A program made the position numbers and the translations under genes. A stretch of 64,000 nucleotides of DNA from Lysinibacillus capsici. Lineage in GTDB: Bacteria; Bacillota; Bacilli; Bacillales_A; Planococcaceae. The notes under the pieces were generated by a model that had not been told where the DNA came from, did no database searches, and saw nothing but the letters and a program-made list of their open reading frames with translations. The stretch is taken from the NCBI RefSeq assembly GCF_003367505.1, contig NZ_PXXX01000004.1, positions 1 through 64,000 of the forward strand, read 5' to 3'. Positions 36,603 to 45,664 of the stretch are shown one piece after another (within the stretch, counting starts at the first letter, position 1; every line of letters begins with the position of its first letter).

Positions 36603-37411
36603 TAACAATGACAAAGAAACCTTATACATCAGAAAACTACTTTGAAGTTGCCATGACATCTCGTCAACAGCTAGATTATCGCATTTTAATTGCAAGCCCA
36701 ACAGATGAACCACCAGCAGATGGTTATACTGTCATCTACGCCTTAGATGGGGACGCCCTTTTTCCAACACTTGCAGAGGCAGTGAAATTACAAACACGTA
36801 AACCAAAAGGCTATGATCCTATTCTTGTTATTGGCATCGGTTATCCCTCAAAGGAACCTTTTGATATGGAGCGACGCTGTCTCGATTTTACACTACCTGT
36901 TACCAAAGAACATCTGCCACCACGTCCAGATGGAACGCCTTGGCCTCCAAATGGCAAAGCTAATGAGTTCTTAGATTTTATTGAACATGAGCTCATGCCT
37001 GCTATAGCAAAGGAATGGCCTATCAATAAAAAGAAGCAAGCGATTGTTGGTCATTCCTTAGGCGGTCTTTTCACACTATATGCTTTATGTGCAAAACCTC
37101 ACTTATTCAGTCACATTGTAGCTGGCAGTCCCTCTGTTTGGTGGGCTGACAATGCAGTACTAAAAGTAATAGACAGATGTTTTGATGATTGGAACGGTCA
37201 GCATGCTATCAATCTCTTACTCACAATAGGTGCTAACGAGTTGCCAGATATGTTAGAGGGAGCTGATCTAGCGGCTGAACGACTGAAGCGTTTAAGCGAC
37301 CAAAACATTCATACTAATTATGTGAAGTTTGATGAGGTGGACCATGTGAGTGTCCTACCTTGTATGCTTGGCCGCCTTCCACGGTTTTTGGATTCTAACT
37401 CAAGGAAATAA
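36599..37411 (+). CDS. Alpha/beta-hydrolase of the IroE/BesA siderophore esterase type
   Basis: The 270-residue cytoplasmic protein has the serine-hydrolase nucleophile elbow GHSLGG (near residue 150), a DGDALFP segment early, the AGSPSVWWADN stretch typical of the IroE/Fes/BesA (esterase_D-like) group, and a C-terminal His (VDHVSVLP near 256). Known relatives hydrolyse the trilactone backbone of enterobactin or bacillibactin to release iron. Translational overlap with a siderophore-binding lipoprotein supports that role here. The ATG at 36599 overlaps the preceding stop; an alternative ATG at 36608 is possible. The siderophore is not proven. Confidence 0.82.
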   Translation: MITMTKKPYTSENYFEVAMTSRQQLDYRILIASPTDEPPADGYTVIYALDGDALFPTLAEAVKLQTRKPKGYDPILVIGIGYPSKEPFDMERRCLDFTLPVTKEHLPPRPDGTPWPPNGKANEFLDFIEHELMPAIAKEWPINKKKQAIVGHSLGGLFTLYALCAKPHLFSHIVAGSPSVWWADNAVLKVIDRCFDDWNGQHAINLLLTIGANELPDMLEGADLAAERLKRLSDQNIHTNYVKFDEVDHVSVLPCMLGRLPRFLDSNSRK

Positions 37412-37430
37412 AGAGAAATTAATAATAAAC

Positions 37431-37470
37431 AAAAACCAAGTAGACTTGTATAAATCTACTTGGTTTTTTA
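37431..37470. terminator. Bidirectional terminator between esterase and SLH protein genes
   Basis: AAAACCAAGTAGA and TCTACTTGGTTTT pair over 13 bases, with T runs on both strands. It serves two convergent genes. Confidence 0.88.
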
Positions 37471-37474
37471 ATAA

Positions 37475-40400
37475 TTATTGTATTGAAGGGTCTTTATAAC
37501 CAACCTTTGCATAGAACTTATGGAAATTACCATACTTGTCTTCTAATACAATTGTCACCCAGTCTCCGTTGAAGAATTTGGCTGGATGTGTTAGTTCTTT
37601 TGTAACACGAGCAACATTAGTAGCAACTGTTCCTGTTCCCTTTGCTAAAGAACTGTCTGTACCATGTACAACCGCTTGAATCACTTGTGAAGGTGTTCTA
37701 TTAGCAATAACTGTTTCATTTGTTCCTGCAGTATCGGATAAATAATAGTACTTCAGTGATTCGCCATTCTCATAGAATTGTTGAGCAGAACCTAGTAAAT
37801 CAAATGTCGCTTGAACTTTTCTATCGTCACCCGATGTATTCAGGTAGCCGAGTTTAATTTCCATAAACTTCGCATCCAATGTTCTGTATAAGTATTGTGC
37901 CTTATCAACGAACTTATGGCCTTCATAGCCTGGAATCACAAAGTCTCGAGTACTATCTTTCATTGTAACTGTTATTGTTTGATTTGCGTCATTAGATGTT
38001 TTCGATTTAATAATGAGCTTACTAGCTTTCGTTGTATCTGTTCCAGTAGTATAAGTAACAGGGGCATATTTAGCTGTCACATCAATCTCATTACCATTGG
38101 AATCTTTTGTCGTAATCGTCATAATATCTGCTAAATTAACAACAACTGTATCACCTGTACTTACAAGTTTAGACTTACCATTTTCATCACGCATAATTGT
38201 TTCACTAAAAGTAATGGTAAATGTATCGTCGCTGTTACGATAAATAAGACCTGGATAATATTTGTTATCCAATGGGGAAACCATGCCAATGCTTGGTGGT
38301 GTTCCATCAGAGTAGAAATCTTGTTTCATTAATCCTGTTGAAGTTCTATCGTGATCATTATATGGAACATTAGCTTTATAAATTGTAAAGTTTCCAGGTG
38401 TGTCCTCTGCTCCAACATAAACCACATATTCAGTATGTGGCTTTAAAGTAACGCCTCTGGCATCAACCGTCCCTGACAGACCTTTTCCAATCTTTTCAAC
38501 AGATGGACTACTTTTGAGTTTTGTTTCTAAATATTTTTCATCTGCTGGAGCGGTTAAATTAGCATCAGGATTATCAATTAATATACCATCCTTATCTTTA
38601 ATTCTTTTTTCCACAAACCAGTAATGAACTTTTGCTGTTTCATTTGTCTCAAAGCTAATAGTTGCTTTTGTATCATCATTCTCTTTTGGCTTAATCTCTA
38701 AATTACGAATTAAAGGTGCCTTAGTATCTTCGAATACTGTCTTAGGACCTGCGATTTTAGAAAGTTCTCCTCCACGATCTCTTAGTACCATGTAAATAGA
38801 ATAGCTATTAAACGGATCGAGTTTATTTTGTTCCACAGATACAGGGAATTTTTGCGTAGCTGTTTCTAAATCTGCTGTCCCTGAGCCACGTTGAATATAT
38901 ATATCTTTTCCACCAATTTGGAAATAACCAGATTTACCAGTGTCACCTGCAAATTCATTAATGAAATCTCGTTCAGTAATTTTATGATCTGTTAAATATT
39001 GTTGGAAGGTCTTCGTTTCGCCATTATCTATTACTGTATTAGGTAGTATCATATAGTAATACGTTCCCGCTTTATTAGGCTCAAATTCGATTTCAGCTCT
39101 ACGGAAACCATCAGATTCATCCGCTTTATTCACTGGATCTTTTATTGTTATCTTTGGTTCCACAGTGTCTTCATGTTTATACTCAGCATAGTTACGAACC
39201 GGGTCACCTGGCTTCACTGTGCCAGTATTTTCAAACGCATTATCCGCTAAATCTTTAACACCTGGTAATACCGTTACACGCAACGTATCACCATTAACAA
39301 ACCCCGTATCAGATGGTATTGTTAATAAAACTTTTTTATCTCCTGCTTTATACTCTACAGCTGATGGTTTGATTCCTTTTTCTCCAGTTACGTTAACAAT
39401 AACTGTACCCGTTAATAAATAATTGTTAATATCGTTCGCACTTTCTGGATCTAATGCTTCACTAACAGTAAGTTCAAACTGATTATTGCTTTTCCTTACT
39501 AACTTTCCTTGTTCTACATATGGATGAACACTATCAAGCGCACCAGTTTTAAAATCTTTTACCGCAGGAGGGTCTATCGAAAAGTTACCTGAATTATCTT
39601 TCATCACAACGTAAAGCTGATATTCTGTTTCTGCATCTAATCCCGTTAGAATGCCTTTTATGCCAAGTTCACCAGCTTTTGCTTCGCCTTTTCCTGTTGG
39701 GTTAGCAACGATGTCAGCCGTTGTTGGATCAGTTGCTGTTGTTTTCTTACGTATATAATAGTAATAGTCTCCTGGTTCACTGGCTGTAAAAGTAAATTCA
39801 GCACGTGTTCCTCCATGTAATGGCGTAACTTGGAGGGATTTCACTACTGGTGGTGAAGCATCTTTCATTTGGAACTCTTGAGAAACTATGTCCGATGCAT
39901 TTTTCGAGCCATCCACAACCATAATGTAGATAACATATTCTTTTTTCTCACCTAAATTAGAAACCTTAATTGAGTTTGTTCCTTTGATGGCTGCCGCAGT
40001 TCCATGTGCTACGTTCTTATTTGAGAGACGGTTAACCATTTCACTTTTATTTGGTACCTCTGCGCCCTTTTCACGCACAATATAATAGTACGTACCGACT
40101 TCATCAGAAGTGAAATCTGCTTGAATTTCGCTGCCATTTAGGACTTTTACATTCGTAATACTAATGATTGGTTTTGTTTTATCATCAGGATTTTGATTCT
40201 CATTTTCCTCTTTATCAATTGGTTTGCCATCTGGATCAGTAATATTGCCTATATTATCTTTATCATCGAGGAAATCGTCGAAGATATTATTTGGTGATCC
40301 ATCCTTAGGTAAGATGACCTTATCAATATACGTATAATCTCCAATATCAATTTTGCCATATGAATTATCAACAAATAATGTGCCAATTCGTCCATCAATA

Positions 40401-41833
40401 TACAGCTCTAGATCTGTGTAGCTATTGTAATTGATCCAATCGATATTTCCTGAACCATAAATTGTAAGCTTTGTTTCAGTATTTAAATTTAACGTGCCAA
40501 TATTGCCTTGAATTTCAAACTCTCGGACATTCCCAATGATGTCTACACGTGGTAGTTTTGTATTTGTTTCAATTTTTGTACCAGTTTGAGAAACTACTAG
40601 CCGAGAAACACTGCTGTTATAGAATTCTAAATACTTCTCAACATTTTTCATTTCCTCTTTTTCTTTAGACCAGTTAACAAAAGGCTTGTCATTTTCAGTA
40701 TTTGGTTTTGTCCAATTTTGAAGATCGTTCGAATTGTTATTTGACGAATCATCGCCTTTATTGTTATCTGGGTTTGACCAATTAATAAATGAAATATTGT
40801 TACTTGCCACACGACCAAGAGCTAATGGTTGATTGTAAGTAGCCCCTAAATGCAATGGTGGGCGAACGGTTTCGTTGACAAACATTGTCCCTGTCAGCGT
40901 CATATTCGAGAATTCTATATAATTACCATTTACTACAATCGTTGCACCAAAAGAACCGTAATTTCCATCAAAATCTAGAGAACGTGTGCTTGTCCCACTT
41001 GCATTAAGGGTCAATTTTGAAATGGAGCGAATTCCCTTACTCGATAAATCTCCCTCAATGAATGCACCTTTTAACACCGGAGCATTATATTCGTTAAAAA
41101 TATGAGCAAGACTCTCTGGAATTGTATATGACTGGCCATTTATATAAACTGCGTCATCATCCACATTTGTGATTTTGTAAGATGTTTCATTATTTTTCTT
41201 CTCTTGTGAACCCACTACAAACGAAGCAAACTGTCCGCGAGTAACAGGATCAAATGGAGAAAATGTAACAGGAGTTGTGCCCTTTGTAATATTCAAATCG
41301 ATTAAAGTTTGAATATAGATGGCATTGTTTGTTTTGCTATTCACATCTTTGAAAATATTATTGTATGTAGGGGATACCTCTAGATGGAATCCAACTACAA
41401 CCATTTTGGCTAGTTCCCCTCTAGTCAACACTTCATTCGGCATAAACATGCCATTTGAATAGCCCGACATAATACCTGCATTTTGCAATGCCGCTACGTA
41501 TTTATAATATTGATTGCCCTTTGGAACATCCTTATAGTAAGGATCTTGGATATTTTTTGTATCCAATTTTAACGCAGTTGCCAGCATTTTCGCTGCCTCT
41601 CCACGAGTTACACTGACATCAGGACGGAAAGTATTATCCGCAAAACCGCTCATTACGCCCTGAGAATATAGTTTTAATATTTCATTATAATTATCCGAGT
41701 ATTGGTTAATATCCGTAAAGGGAGAAGTAGCCGCTGCTGCTTTTGGTGGCGATACTACTGCAGCAATCCCACTTGAAGCAAATACTGTTGCAATCAAGGC
41801 TTTATTTACTTTTTGGATTTTAGATTTATCCAT
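37475..41833 (-). CDS. Large SLH-domain surface protein with beta-helix-like and repeated Ig/FN3-like domains
   Basis: The 1452-residue precursor has a signal peptide (to about residue 36, PKAAAA). Three SLH domains (about 37-205: SGFADNTFRPDVSVTRGEAAK, SGYSNGMFMPNEVLTRGE, FSPFDPVTRGQFA) bind secondary wall polymer. A beta-strand-rich region (about 215-500) follows, then an Asn/Asp linker and a long C-terminal array. Four copies share a F-x-x-x-E-x-G-x-Y-Y-Y pattern (DEVGTYYYIVR, SEPGDYYYYIR, NKAGTYYYMIL, NETAKVHYWFV), alternating with SbsA-type Ig-like segments. The ATG at 41833 with AAAGGAAG upstream is the start; the 13 codons before it lack a ribosome site. Function: S-layer-associated protein, perhaps adhesive; no enzyme motif seen. 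Confidence 0.85.
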   Translation of the reverse strand: MDKSKIQKVNKALIATVFASSGIAAVVSPPKAAAATSPFTDINQYSDNYNEILKLYSQGVMSGFADNTFRPDVSVTRGEAAKMLATALKLDTKNIQDPYYKDVPKGNQYYKYVAALQNAGIMSGYSNGMFMPNEVLTRGELAKMVVVGFHLEVSPTYNNIFKDVNSKTNNAIYIQTLIDLNITKGTTPVTFSPFDPVTRGQFASFVVGSQEKKNNETSYKITNVDDDAVYINGQSYTIPESLAHIFNEYNAPVLKGAFIEGDLSSKGIRSISKLTLNASGTSTRSLDFDGNYGSFGATIVVNGNYIEFSNMTLTGTMFVNETVRPPLHLGATYNQPLALGRVASNNISFINWSNPDNNKGDDSSNNNSNDLQNWTKPNTENDKPFVNWSKEKEEMKNVEKYLEFYNSSVSRLVVSQTGTKIETNTKLPRVDIIGNVREFEIQGNIGTLNLNTETKLTIYGSGNIDWINYNSYTDLELYIDGRIGTLFVDNSYGKIDIGDYTYIDKVILPKDGSPNNIFDDFLDDKDNIGNITDPDGKPIDKEENENQNPDDKTKPIISITNVKVLNGSEIQADFTSDEVGTYYYIVREKGAEVPNKSEMVNRLSNKNVAHGTAAAIKGTNSIKVSNLGEKKEYVIYIMVVDGSKNASDIVSQEFQMKDASPPVVKSLQVTPLHGGTRAEFTFTASEPGDYYYYIRKKTTATDPTTADIVANPTGKGEAKAGELGIKGILTGLDAETEYQLYVVMKDNSGNFSIDPPAVKDFKTGALDSVHPYVEQGKLVRKSNNQFELTVSEALDPESANDINNYLLTGTVIVNVTGEKGIKPSAVEYKAGDKKVLLTIPSDTGFVNGDTLRVTVLPGVKDLADNAFENTGTVKPGDPVRNYAEYKHEDTVEPKITIKDPVNKADESDGFRRAEIEFEPNKAGTYYYMILPNTVIDNGETKTFQQYLTDHKITERDFINEFAGDTGKSGYFQIGGKDIYIQRGSGTADLETATQKFPVSVEQNKLDPFNSYSIYMVLRDRGGELSKIAGPKTVFEDTKAPLIRNLEIKPKENDDTKATISFETNETAKVHYWFVEKRIKDKDGILIDNPDANLTAPADEKYLETKLKSSPSVEKIGKGLSGTVDARGVTLKPHTEYVVYVGAEDTPGNFTIYKANVPYNDHDRTSTGLMKQDFYSDGTPPSIGMVSPLDNKYYPGLIYRNSDDTFTITFSETIMRDENGKSKLVSTGDTVVVNLADIMTITTKDSNGNEIDVTAKYAPVTYTTGTDTTKASKLIIKSKTSNDANQTITVTMKDSTRDFVIPGYEGHKFVDKAQYLYRTLDAKFMEIKLGYLNTSGDDRKVQATFDLLGSAQQFYENGESLKYYYLSDTAGTNETVIANRTPSQVIQAVVHGTDSSLAKGTGTVATNVARVTKELTHPAKFFNGDWVTIVLEDKYGNFHKFYAKVGYKDPSIQ

Positions 41834-42053
41834 TCCACTCTTCCTTTCGTTTATGTATTTTGATACGTACAAATATCATTTGCTCATATCCTTTATATCG
41901 ACCAAAGACTAGTGAACCTTCATAGATAAATCTAAAATAGTAGGGTAAATTTCTTCTAGAGTTAGAGACTAAAATACGATTTCTTTACTATGCAAGTCCA
42001 TAAGCTTTCCATCACTGAATATTTAAAAATTCATAGTTTGCAATACATAAAAA

Positions 42054-42088
42054 AGAAGCCAGTAAAGTTACATTCATAATTGGCTTCT
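42054..42088 (-). terminator. Terminator of the nitroreductase gene
   Basis: AGAAGCCA and TGGCTTCT pair; on the minus strand TTTTTTAT follows. It is 53 bases beyond the stop codon. Confidence 0.7.
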
Positions 42089-42140
42089 CTTTATTAGATA
42101 TTAATTTTGGACTTTTAAAAGTTCGGTTAGTTTAAAAACA

Positions 42141-42767
42141 CTAAATTATTTCATTTTTATAAATTACCTTGTTTACATTATGCCTAACAGTCTTATGACC
42201 TGCTTTTATACCTTTACCAATAGCAATCAGCATAACATCTAGATACCTATCAGAAATATTTAAGATCTCTTTCAATTTCTTAGAATCGTAGCCTGACATC
42301 GTAATTGTGTCAAAACCAGCTTCATTGGCTAACAAAACTAAGGACATTGAGGCAAGACTTACATCTCTAGTTAACTCTAACTTTAGATCTTCTTTTGTCT
42401 TACTTTCATAATAATTTATTGCAGCATTCGCAAGATAGTCTCTTAATGATTCATCAAAATAACCTGCCTGGTACCCCTCCTCATGAATTTTAATAATATT
42501 ACCTTTGTTAAATGCCTGATAGTCGCCCAACATGACGATTAACGTTGAAGCTTCTACTATTTGCTGTTGATTAAAAGCTATAGGTAGTAATAAATTTCTT
42601 AAGTTCGCATCCTCGATTATTAAGTATCGCGTTGCTTGAATATTATTCCCGTTAGGCGACTTACTTGCACTTTCAACTAAGGCAGTCAATGTTTCTGAAC
42701 TAATTTTATAATTTGAATCATAATGTCTAACTGAACGTCTTTTTTCTAAAATATCTTTTACACTCAT
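42141..42767 (-). CDS. Nitroreductase-family oxidoreductase
   Basis: The 208-residue protein has the FMN-binding start of the family (KRRSVRHYD), ASKSPNGNN near residue 40 and the C-terminal IGKG segment. The expected reaction is NAD(P)H-dependent reduction of quinones, nitro or azo compounds. I place the start at the ATG at 42767 (AGGAG nine bases upstream); the longer frame begins at a TTG on the ribosome site. It is divergent from an HxlR regulator, the same arrangement of functions as yodC/yodB in B. subtilis, which respond to quinones and diamide. Confidence 0.88.
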   Translation of the reverse strand: MSVKDILEKRRSVRHYDSNYKISSETLTALVESASKSPNGNNIQATRYLIIEDANLRNLLLPIAFNQQQIVEASTLIVMLGDYQAFNKGNIIKIHEEGYQAGYFDESLRDYLANAAINYYESKTKEDLKLELTRDVSLASMSLVLLANEAGFDTITMSGYDSKKLKEILNISDRYLDVMLIAIGKGIKAGHKTVRHNVNKVIYKNEII

Positions 42768-42839
42768 TATGAACAACTCCTAAGTTTTTATTGTATTGCG
42801 CCTCTAATTATAGTAAGCAATAATAAATAAGAAAATAAC

Positions 42840-42872
42840 GCACAAAAAAGTGGTATAGCCACTTTTTTGTGC
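42840..42872. promoter_or_regulatory. Perfect inverted repeat in the leader of the HxlR gene
   Basis: GCACAAAAAAGTGG and CCACTTTTTTGTGC are perfect 14-base arms around a five-base loop, ending 20 bases before the hxlR-type start codon. It may be an operator or an RNA hairpin; no T run follows, so it is not an obvious terminator. Confidence 0.6.
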
Positions 42873-42892
42873 CTATTTAGGAGAGGAAGCAC

Positions 42893-43249
42893 ATGGTTAA
42901 CTATAATACAGGAATCAATATTTTTATGGATATTGCAGGTGGCAAATGGAAAGGTTTAATACTATTTTTCTTGAGTCAACAATCAGTAAGGACGAAAGAG
43001 TTTTATGAATTAATACCCGGAATTACGCAAAAAGTTCTAACCGATCAATTGAAGCAGTTAGAAAGAGACGGACTTGTTCGGAGAGAAATATTTAAAGAAG
43101 TACCACCTAAAGTAGAATATAGTTTAACAGATTTAGGAGAGTCATTTATACCCGTTTTAAATACAATGTGTACATGGGGAAATGATTATGCACGTTTAAA
43201 GGGAATTGCCAAGGAGCAACAAATTTGTTGTCATCAAAAAGAAAGCTAA
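42893..43249 (+). CDS. HxlR/DUF24-family winged-helix regulator
   Basis: The 118-residue protein has the HxlR winged-helix pattern (GGKWKGLILFFL, TQKVLTDQLKQLERDGLV, PPKVEYSLTDLG). Members such as YodB, CatR and HypR sense electrophiles through a conserved N-terminal Cys. That position is non-Cys here (VNYNTGIN), and Cys occurs only at 93, 112 and 113. Redox sensing would therefore need these C-terminal residues. GGAGAGGAAG precedes the ATG. The probable target is the divergent nitroreductase gene and itself, through the inverted repeat at 42840-42872. Confidence 0.87.
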   Translation: MVNYNTGINIFMDIAGGKWKGLILFFLSQQSVRTKEFYELIPGITQKVLTDQLKQLERDGLVRREIFKEVPPKVEYSLTDLGESFIPVLNTMCTWGNDYARLKGIAKEQQICCHQKES

Positions 43250-43589
43250 GTTTTCCTTAAAGGCTCCTTGTACTAATCACTATTAAAACCACAGCTTGTT
43301 ACTCTGTTAGAATATTCCACAAAATGCTAAAAAGCCAAGGAGCATCGGTGCTCGCTTGGCTTTTGACGATATATAGGCATACATCTAGTCGTACTTGGGG
43401 TGTCATAAGGGAAAGGGGGATAACCTTACGTCTTGTCAAGTCGATCAAGAGATGTGGCCCGAGTTACATATCATTTGAACATAATTTAAAAGTCATGTGG
43501 CTGATGACTTATATACAGCTTGCCCAAATGATGTTTGCATTAATCATTACCCCAAAAATTAGGGTTGTAAGCTCTTTTGTTATATTTTT
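43250..43589. other. Gap between HxlR and diguanylate cyclase genes
   Basis: Contains the terminator-like hairpin at 43330-43365 and a second small hairpin (AAGTCAT/ATGACTT near 43490-43511). No credible gene is seen; a 99-codon plus-strand frame here runs through the hairpin and into the cyclase gene without a ribosome site. Confidence 0.6.
43330..43365 (+). terminator. Terminator-like hairpin after the HxlR gene
   Basis: AAAAGCCAAG pairs with CTTGGCTTTT, with AGCA/TGCT inside, followed by only a short T tract. Confidence 0.65.
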
Positions 43590-45158
43590 TTATCCCTTTT
43601 TTGAGACTCCAACTTTTACTTGATTTCGCCCTTCTTGTTTCGCAAGGTAAAGTGCGTCATCAGCCGCTTCAATTAGCGCTTCAGTTGTATGTGCCATTGC
43701 TGGATAGGCTGCTATTCCTGCAGATAATGTTATTGGTCTACCACATGGACTGACCGTATCGGCCAAAGTTTTTCGTAGTTGTTCTGCGACTAGTGTGGCT
43801 TCCTCTACCGTCGTGTTCGGCAGAAGTATGACAAATTCCTCGCCACCGTACCGGCAACATACATCGCCTTCACGAGCTACTGATTCCATTTGTCTAGCCA
43901 AAAATTGTAAAACTTTATCGCCTACTGCATGTCCATATGTATCATTCACACTTTTAAAGTGGTCTAAATCTAACAAAATAATGACATGTGGTACCTTACT
44001 TGCTAACCATTCAGCAAGCATTGAATCCATTGTACGTCGGTTCGTAATCCCCGTCAGTGGATCAACAGTAGATTGATCTTTGAAAAAGGAGACCTGTCCA
44101 TGTAGAAACGATAAACTTCGAACCAATGCATTCTTCAAAGAATAGGCTTCAAAGTACCATCCACTAACAGATTTTAAACCTTCTACATTTTTCTTATCTA
44201 AACTTTCTTCTGTTAATGATGCTAATTGTTGTAAGGGATTCGCAATACGTGTTGCAGCCCAAAGTACAATGATAATGGAAACAAACATAAGAGGTACAGA
44301 TTTTATAATGACCTCCTGTACACGATCAAATGAAGGGGCTAATGCTACTTCTAAAGGTTTCTGCGCAACAACTCCCCACCCTGTCGATGCCACTGCACTA
44401 TAGCCAGCTAGCATTTTCACTCCTTTTGTATTCTCAACCAGTTGGGCACCATCCTTGCCAGATGTAACAGCTTGAACGACTTTATTTTTCGTTACAATGT
44501 CATTAATACGACTTGGATCTTGATGATAGATAACTCGTCCTTCTGAATCAACTACATATACGTAAGAACCATCCTTACTATAATGTTCTCCCAACAAGGT
44601 TTTAAAGGCATTAGGTTCCTTTAAATAAATAGTGCCAGCAATCATTCCTAGATATTCATTGGACTCCGAGAAAATAGGATGCGATATAAAAATGATGAGC
44701 CGCCCTGTCATCGCCTCATATGGCTTAGAAATAATTGGTGTCTTTTTGGCTAATGCCTCTTTAGCGCCAATTGATGTTAAAATCTCTCCTTTAATTTCTA
44801 TAGATGGCGGAGAGACAGATAAAACAAGTCCCTTTGAATTTGTTATAACCACCGAATTGAACATTTGATTTTGCAATCTCAAACGCTCTGTTTCCTGATT
44901 CAATACTTGTTCATCATCCATTTTCGTCCTAACCTGATCCGCGCTATATCCTAATATTTGGAAAGCTTCGTGGAGATAGGAATCAGCAGTTGAGGCCAAT
45001 TTTTGAGCATAAACTCTATTCGTTTCTAGCGTATTTTCCTTAATGGAATCAATGTTCATCCTATAGCCGCCCCAAACACTACCTATGCTTGTTAAAAAGA
45101 ATGCTGCCATTGCTACGCCCATTATAAGATGCTTTAATTTTAATCGGTGCGATTTCAT
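43590..45158 (-). CDS. Membrane diguanylate cyclase with extracellular Cache domain
   Basis: The 522-residue protein has a helix near 10-30, an extracellular double-Cache-like sensor (about 35-280), a second helix (about 285-305), a short HAMP-like linker and a C-terminal GGDEF domain (about 360-520). The active-site loop is RYGGEEF, and an RxxD inhibitory site (REGD) sits five residues upstream, so it should make c-di-GMP with product inhibition. DLDHFKSVNDTYGH is the other family signature. No EAL domain is present. Transcribed alone leftwards. Confidence 0.92.
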   Translation of the reverse strand: MKSHRLKLKHLIMGVAMAAFFLTSIGSVWGGYRMNIDSIKENTLETNRVYAQKLASTADSYLHEAFQILGYSADQVRTKMDDEQVLNQETERLRLQNQMFNSVVITNSKGLVLSVSPPSIEIKGEILTSIGAKEALAKKTPIISKPYEAMTGRLIIFISHPIFSESNEYLGMIAGTIYLKEPNAFKTLLGEHYSKDGSYVYVVDSEGRVIYHQDPSRINDIVTKNKVVQAVTSGKDGAQLVENTKGVKMLAGYSAVASTGWGVVAQKPLEVALAPSFDRVQEVIIKSVPLMFVSIIIVLWAATRIANPLQQLASLTEESLDKKNVEGLKSVSGWYFEAYSLKNALVRSLSFLHGQVSFFKDQSTVDPLTGITNRRTMDSMLAEWLASKVPHVIILLDLDHFKSVNDTYGHAVGDKVLQFLARQMESVAREGDVCCRYGGEEFVILLPNTTVEEATLVAEQLRKTLADTVSPCGRPITLSAGIAAYPAMAHTTEALIEAADDALYLAKQEGRNQVKVGVSKKG

Positions 45159-45664
45159 TTTTCCCCTCCTATTTATGATTTTTTATATGTATATTTTGAG
45201 AGATTCTTAAACAATTAGTGCCTATTATAAGCAAAGACTCCTATAGGTAAAAGTAACATGTATTAATTGTGTAAGAAGAATCCAACACACCTCTAGGATT
45301 GTATCAATAAACGTGGATGTATCATATAGAATCTGGCAAACAAAATTCCAACATTTTAGTTATTTAGATTAAAGATTGCAACAGCTGACGCTAATTATCT
45401 GAAATTTGATAGAAAATCTAAATTCTAAATTTTTTTACTTTTATTGTTATTCTGACATATAAAAGTTGAAGCGTTTATTTTATAATAAAAATTAGCATAG
45501 GCAAGTTAAGATTTAATCTGTTATAATACTCATTAAAATATAATAAACTGTAATAATACAGTATATAGAATACGCTTTTCACACAATGGGGATTATGAGA
45601 AAAGCGCTACTCGCCATCATCATCCAGATGGTTGTGTAGCCTACACAAAAAGGGGTTGGAAGAT
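45159..45664. other. Gap upstream of the CoA-transferase gene with structured leader
   Basis: The first 390 bases are AT-rich without a gene. From 45548 there are three inverted repeats before the start codon: ACTGTA/TACAGT (45548-45563), CGCTTTTC/GAAAAGCG (45573-45606) and a perfect TGTGTAG-C-CTACACA (45633-45647). They may be operators or an RNA leader. Confidence 0.5.

Noticed and set aside
43324-43623. A 99-codon plus-strand frame after the HxlR gene
   Set aside because: It starts at a hairpin, has no ribosome site and runs into the cyclase gene; composition is not protein-like.
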